Shown piece by piece: positions 5,461 to 7,451 of a stretch of 7,451 nucleotides of DNA. Source of the stretch: Bordetella parapertussis (lineage in GTDB: Bacteria; Pseudomonadota; Gammaproteobacteria; Burkholderiales; Burkholderiaceae_D). Within the stretch, counting starts at the first letter, position 1, and each line of letters starts with the position of its first letter. A program made the position numbers and the translations under genes. The stretch lies in NCBI GenBank assembly GCA_945883145.1, contig CAMCXB010000091.1, positions 1 to 7,451 on the forward strand, in the 5' to 3' direction. Below the pieces are notes generated by a model. That model had not been told where the DNA came from. It did not search any database and saw only the letters and a list, made by a program, of their open reading frames with translations.

Positions 5461-5536
5461 ATCATCCTTGTAAATAGTTAAGGTTCTGATAAGTAAGCTT
5501 TCTATTTTGTAAGTTCCAGTTTTAATTTGAAGTTTT
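5461..5536 (-). promoter_or_regulatory. Leader and Shine-Dalgarno of the 438-residue ankyrin gene
   Basis: AAGGA (tcctt at 5465-5469 on the plus strand) lies four bases before the ATG at 5460. The block 5493-5518 matches the neighbouring ankyrin leader with 3 differences in 26 bases, and similarity extends to about 5536. Conservation across paralogues suggests a shared promoter or control site. It also shows that the longer open frame over this stretch is not the true start. Confidence 0.6.
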
Positions 5537-5687
5537 TCGAACATTATTTACAGTTCGCACCAGTTGATCTATAGATTAAATTCAAGCACTACCATGATGT
5601 TTTTAATTTTTCGTAGTGATCGTTATAAAAGCTTATGGTTCACTTGATTAAATCGATTTTTATGTATGTTCACGTCAGTCGTATTTT

Positions 5688-5718
5688 ATGAATGACTTTA
5701 GTTATATAAGTGATTCAT
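5688..5718. promoter_or_regulatory. Inverted repeat in the divergent promoter region, candidate operator
   Basis: The arms ATGAATGACTT (5688-5698) and AAGTGATTCAT (5708-5718) match at 10 of 11 positions around a 9-base AT-rich spacer. The centre is about 38 bases upstream of the -10 hexamer and about 50 from the predicted transcription start. This fits a dimeric activator or repressor of the oxidoreductase gene. The rest of the 292-base spacer between the divergent genes (5461-5752) shows nothing else I can assign. Confidence 0.5.
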
Positions 5719-5740
5719 CTAGTCAAGTTGCGCTTCCCTC

Positions 5741-5746
5741 TATAAT
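5741..5746 (+). promoter_or_regulatory. -10 box (TATAAT) of the oxidoreductase gene
   Basis: A consensus TATAAT lies 6 bases before the ATG at 5753, which would place the transcription start at or next to the start codon. No TTGACA-like hexamer is visible at 15-18 bases spacing, and there is no extended TG. The -35 contact may therefore depend on an activator. Confidence 0.6.
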
Positions 5747-5752
5747 GCGCAG

Positions 5753-6766
5753 ATGTTAAAACTTTCCGTACTTGATCAATCTGTGATTGCTAAGGGGCGC
5801 CCACAAGATGCGTCCATTCGTCATACCTTGGCTTTGGCTGAGCATTGTGAAAAACTGGGGTATGAACGCTTTTGGGTAAGTGAGCATCACAGTTTGCCTA
5901 GCATTGCTGGGACTGCGCCTGAAGTACTGTTAGCTGCTATTGCAGCGCGTACTTCACGCATCCGTATCGGCAGTGCCGGTGTGATGTTGCCGCATTATTC
6001 AAGCCTAAAAGTTGCAGAGCAATTTCGTGTGTTGGATGCTTTAGCTCCCGGTCGTGTGGATTTAGGCTTGGGGCGTGCGCCTGGTAGTGATGGTCGTACG
6101 TCGCAATTACTCAATCCTGATCGCTATGCCTCTGAACGTTTTCCTCAGCAAGTCATAGAATTACAAGCATGGGTCACAGGGAAAACCATGCCTGCTGGTC
6201 ATCCTGGTCAAGGTGTGTGGGCATTGCCAATTGGGCAGACTGCGCCTTCGTTATGGATATTAGGTAGTTCAAACTACGGTGCGCAATTAGCAGCGCATTT
6301 AGGTTTGCCTTATGCATTTGCGTATTTTTTTAGTGACGGTGTCGGTGTAGAAGAAGCATTAGATTTATATCGCTCTCAGTTTCAACCGAGTGAATATTTG
6401 GCTAAGCCTTATGCAACGATTTGTGTATCAGCACTGTTAGCGGATACAGAAGAAGAAGCATGGTTGCAGTTTCAAAGTCGTGCGCGTTGGCGCTGTGATC
6501 GCGATCGAGGACGCTTTGGCCCACTCTTGTCCCCAGAAGAAGCCATGATGGATTTAAGTGCTGAGGATGAAGCACGTATGCAAAGTATGCGCACAACAGC
6601 GTTAGTCGGTGCACCAGATCAAGCAACGGAAAAATTACGTGCATTAGGTAGCAGTTTGGAACTTGATGAATTAGTGGTGTGTACGTGGACCCATGATCCC
6701 GCTGTGCAGTTACGTTCATTTGAGTTATTAGCGCATGCATTTAATTTGCCTGCGAAGAAGTCATGA
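5753..6766 (+). CDS. Luciferase-like flavin-dependent monooxygenase (YhbW/MsnO8-type)
   Basis: This 337-residue protein has full length for the group 1 luciferase-like family. These are cytosolic TIM-barrel enzymes that use reduced FMN and oxygen on mostly unknown substrates. The N-terminus MLKLSVLDQS aligns with the family's first strand, so ATG 5753 is the natural start. Diagnostic stretches are AEHCEKLGYERFWVSEHHS (about 29-47), AARTSRIRIGSAGVMLPHYS (64-83), VAEQFRVLDALAPGRVDLGL (87-106), GRAPGSD (107-113) and WILGSSNYGAQLAAHLGLP (168-186). The last resembles E. coli YhbW (WLLGSSLYSAQLAAQLGLP, recalled from memory). No Shine-Dalgarno precedes the ATG, and a -10 box sits 6 bases upstream, so the mRNA may be leaderless. 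Divergent from the ankyrin pair. The substrate cannot be inferred; the neighbours give no pathway clue. Confidence 0.92.
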   Translation: MLKLSVLDQSVIAKGRPQDASIRHTLALAEHCEKLGYERFWVSEHHSLPSIAGTAPEVLLAAIAARTSRIRIGSAGVMLPHYSSLKVAEQFRVLDALAPGRVDLGLGRAPGSDGRTSQLLNPDRYASERFPQQVIELQAWVTGKTMPAGHPGQGVWALPIGQTAPSLWILGSSNYGAQLAAHLGLPYAFAYFFSDGVGVEEALDLYRSQFQPSEYLAKPYATICVSALLADTEEEAWLQFQSRARWRCDRDRGRFGPLLSPEEAMMDLSAEDEARMQSMRTTALVGAPDQATEKLRALGSSLELDELVVCTWTHDPAVQLRSFELLAHAFNLPAKKS

Positions 6767-6788
6767 TAATTTTATGTTTGAAATTGAT

Positions 6789-6792
6789 GAGG
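6789..6792 (+). promoter_or_regulatory. Shine-Dalgarno GAGG deciding the start of the small secreted protein
   Basis: GAGG within GATGAGGTC lies 6 bases before ATG 6799. The earlier in-frame ATGs at 6763 and 6787 lack a comparable site, and 6799 gives the more regular signal peptide. Confidence 0.6.
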
Positions 6793-6798
6793 TCAATC

Positions 6799-7305
6799 AT
6801 GCAATCGATTGCAGCTAAAGTGTTCATGATTTTTTTTGTTTGGAGTTTGACTGGCTTAGTATCAGCACAGACTCAAGATTCACGATTAGAAAATCAATTG
6901 CTACGCTGTTCTGCGATAACAACTATTTTTTCAATTGCATCTGAAAAAAATACAGAGACTGAAATTAAATTACAAAAAATGCCGTCATTGTTTTTTGAGT
7001 TTTATGCGAATGAAAAAAAATCAAAAAATACTGAGATGAAGCCTGAGGAAATATTAGGCCGGCGTCAACAGATCTTAAGTGAGATTAAAGATCATTATGT
7101 TGACAGAGAAGCTTTGTTAATAGAAGAGGGCGTGGTGTGTGGCGCTTGGGCAGAGGGATTTTTATCGCAAGGTGAAAATATAACGTTTATTCCTGTCTAT
7201 CCCAAAGTGATATCAAGTCAAATCCGTGATTACTATGCGCGTATAGCATCAGTCGCTTTTAAAAAATGGTTGGCGCTAGGTTCGCCTATGAGTAATACAA
7301 AATAA
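6799..7305 (+). CDS. Small predicted secreted protein of unknown function
   Basis: I do not recognise the family. From ATG 6799 the product has 168 residues. It begins with a Sec-type signal peptide: Lys8, a hydrophobic core VFMIFFVWSLTGLV, and a probable cleavage after VSA (residue 23). The mature part is about 145 residues, charged and mostly helical in character, with two cysteines (about 37 in LLRCSAI and about 114 in VVCGAWAEGF) that could form a disulfide in the periplasm. Other visible stretches are LGRRQQILSEIKDHYVDREA and the aromatic YYARIASVAFKKWLAL near the C-terminus. There is no lipobox or further membrane segment. An earlier in-frame ATG at 6763 would overlap the upstream stop as ATGA but gives an overlong N-terminus. 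Co-oriented with the oxidoreductase 32 bases away, so co-transcription is likely; no functional link is visible. Confidence 0.75.
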   Translation: MQSIAAKVFMIFFVWSLTGLVSAQTQDSRLENQLLRCSAITTIFSIASEKNTETEIKLQKMPSLFFEFYANEKKSKNTEMKPEEILGRRQQILSEIKDHYVDREALLIEEGVVCGAWAEGFLSQGENITFIPVYPKVISSQIRDYYARIASVAFKKWLALGSPMSNTK

Positions 7306-7310
7306 AAAAT

Positions 7311-7331
7311 TAATTGTTTAATTATTTTTTT
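7311..7331 (+). terminator. Weak terminator-like hairpin
   Basis: The arms TAATT (7311-7315) and AATTA (7320-7324) precede seven Ts (7325-7331), a few bases after the stop at 7305. The stem is AT-only and short, so this is a tentative end for the oxidoreductase transcript. Confidence 0.3.
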
Positions 7332-7342
7332 AATGAGTTATG

Positions 7343-7440
7343 GTTTTGTCCGTACGATTACGCTGCGATGATCGAGCAAACAATTTTAATAACCGTTAAC
7401 TCGTAGGGGCGATTAGCACAGCGTAATCGTCCGAACAATT
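7343..7440. repeat. Palindromic intergenic element at the right edge
   Basis: CGATTACGCTG (7355-7365) is repeated inverted and perfectly as CAGCGTAATCG (7419-7429), with partial similarity continuing outward. The right arm also folds on itself: GGGCGATTA (7407-7415) with TAATCGTCC (7424-7432), one wobble, loop of 8. The interval holds a small palindrome CGATGATCG (7366-7374). It looks like a REP-type extragenic repeat. The element may continue beyond the window. No gene is seen after 7305. Confidence 0.6.
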
Positions 7441-7451
7441 TCAAACACCAC

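Noticed and set aside
5461..5544. N-terminal extension of the 438-residue ankyrin protein to ATG 5544
   Set aside because: The extension translates the leader block conserved in the paralogue, and MKRLSSNTSP with its AAGGA site aligns with the start of the neighbouring gene.
6402..6740. Minus-strand open frame of 112 codons
   Set aside because: It lies wholly within the well-supported oxidoreductase gene and has no domain-like features.
6763..6798. Upstream start (ATG 6763) for the small secreted protein
   Set aside because: It lacks a Shine-Dalgarno sequence and gives an overlong, irregular signal peptide; ATG 6799 has GAGG at 6 bases.

Overview
The window looks like an accessory stretch of a host-associated gammaproteobacterial chromosome, possibly Legionellales-like. 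This placement is an inference. It rests on two long ankyrin-repeat proteins with eukaryote-like repeats, AT-rich spacers, toxin-antitoxin remnants, dense palindromic repeats, and a YhbW-type flavin monooxygenase of gammaproteobacterial character. Nothing in the window fixes the genus.

Region by region: bases 1-437 hold a tandem array of about 140-150 bp structured repeats (partial, two complete, one collapsed) with no credible gene. Bases 454-826 (minus) hold an orphan HigA-family antitoxin preceded by only the C-terminal tail of its HigB toxin. Bases 1023-1526 (plus) hold a HicB-family antitoxin without a visible HicA. Bases 1667-3961 and 4144-5460 (both minus) hold two paralogous ankyrin-repeat genes, each with its own leader and its own intrinsic terminator. 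They appear to be a duplicated transcription unit whose downstream copy has expanded. Bases 5753-6766 (plus) hold a luciferase-like flavin-dependent oxidoreductase that is probably leaderless. It is followed by a small secreted protein at 6799-7305. The right edge (7343-7440) carries another palindromic element.

How the parts relate: the left third looks like a decaying toxin-antitoxin neighbourhood beside a repeat array, with one repeat hairpin now well placed to terminate higA. The ankyrin pair is the most host-facing content and could be secreted effectors, but no secretion signal is demonstrable. The monooxygenase and the small secreted protein are co-oriented and could share a transcript, though no functional link is evident. 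No complete new multi-gene system is visible. The best candidates for novelty are the repeat array with pairing-preserving changes, the diverging ankyrin paralogues with 37-residue repeats, and the promoter arrangement of the monooxygenase.
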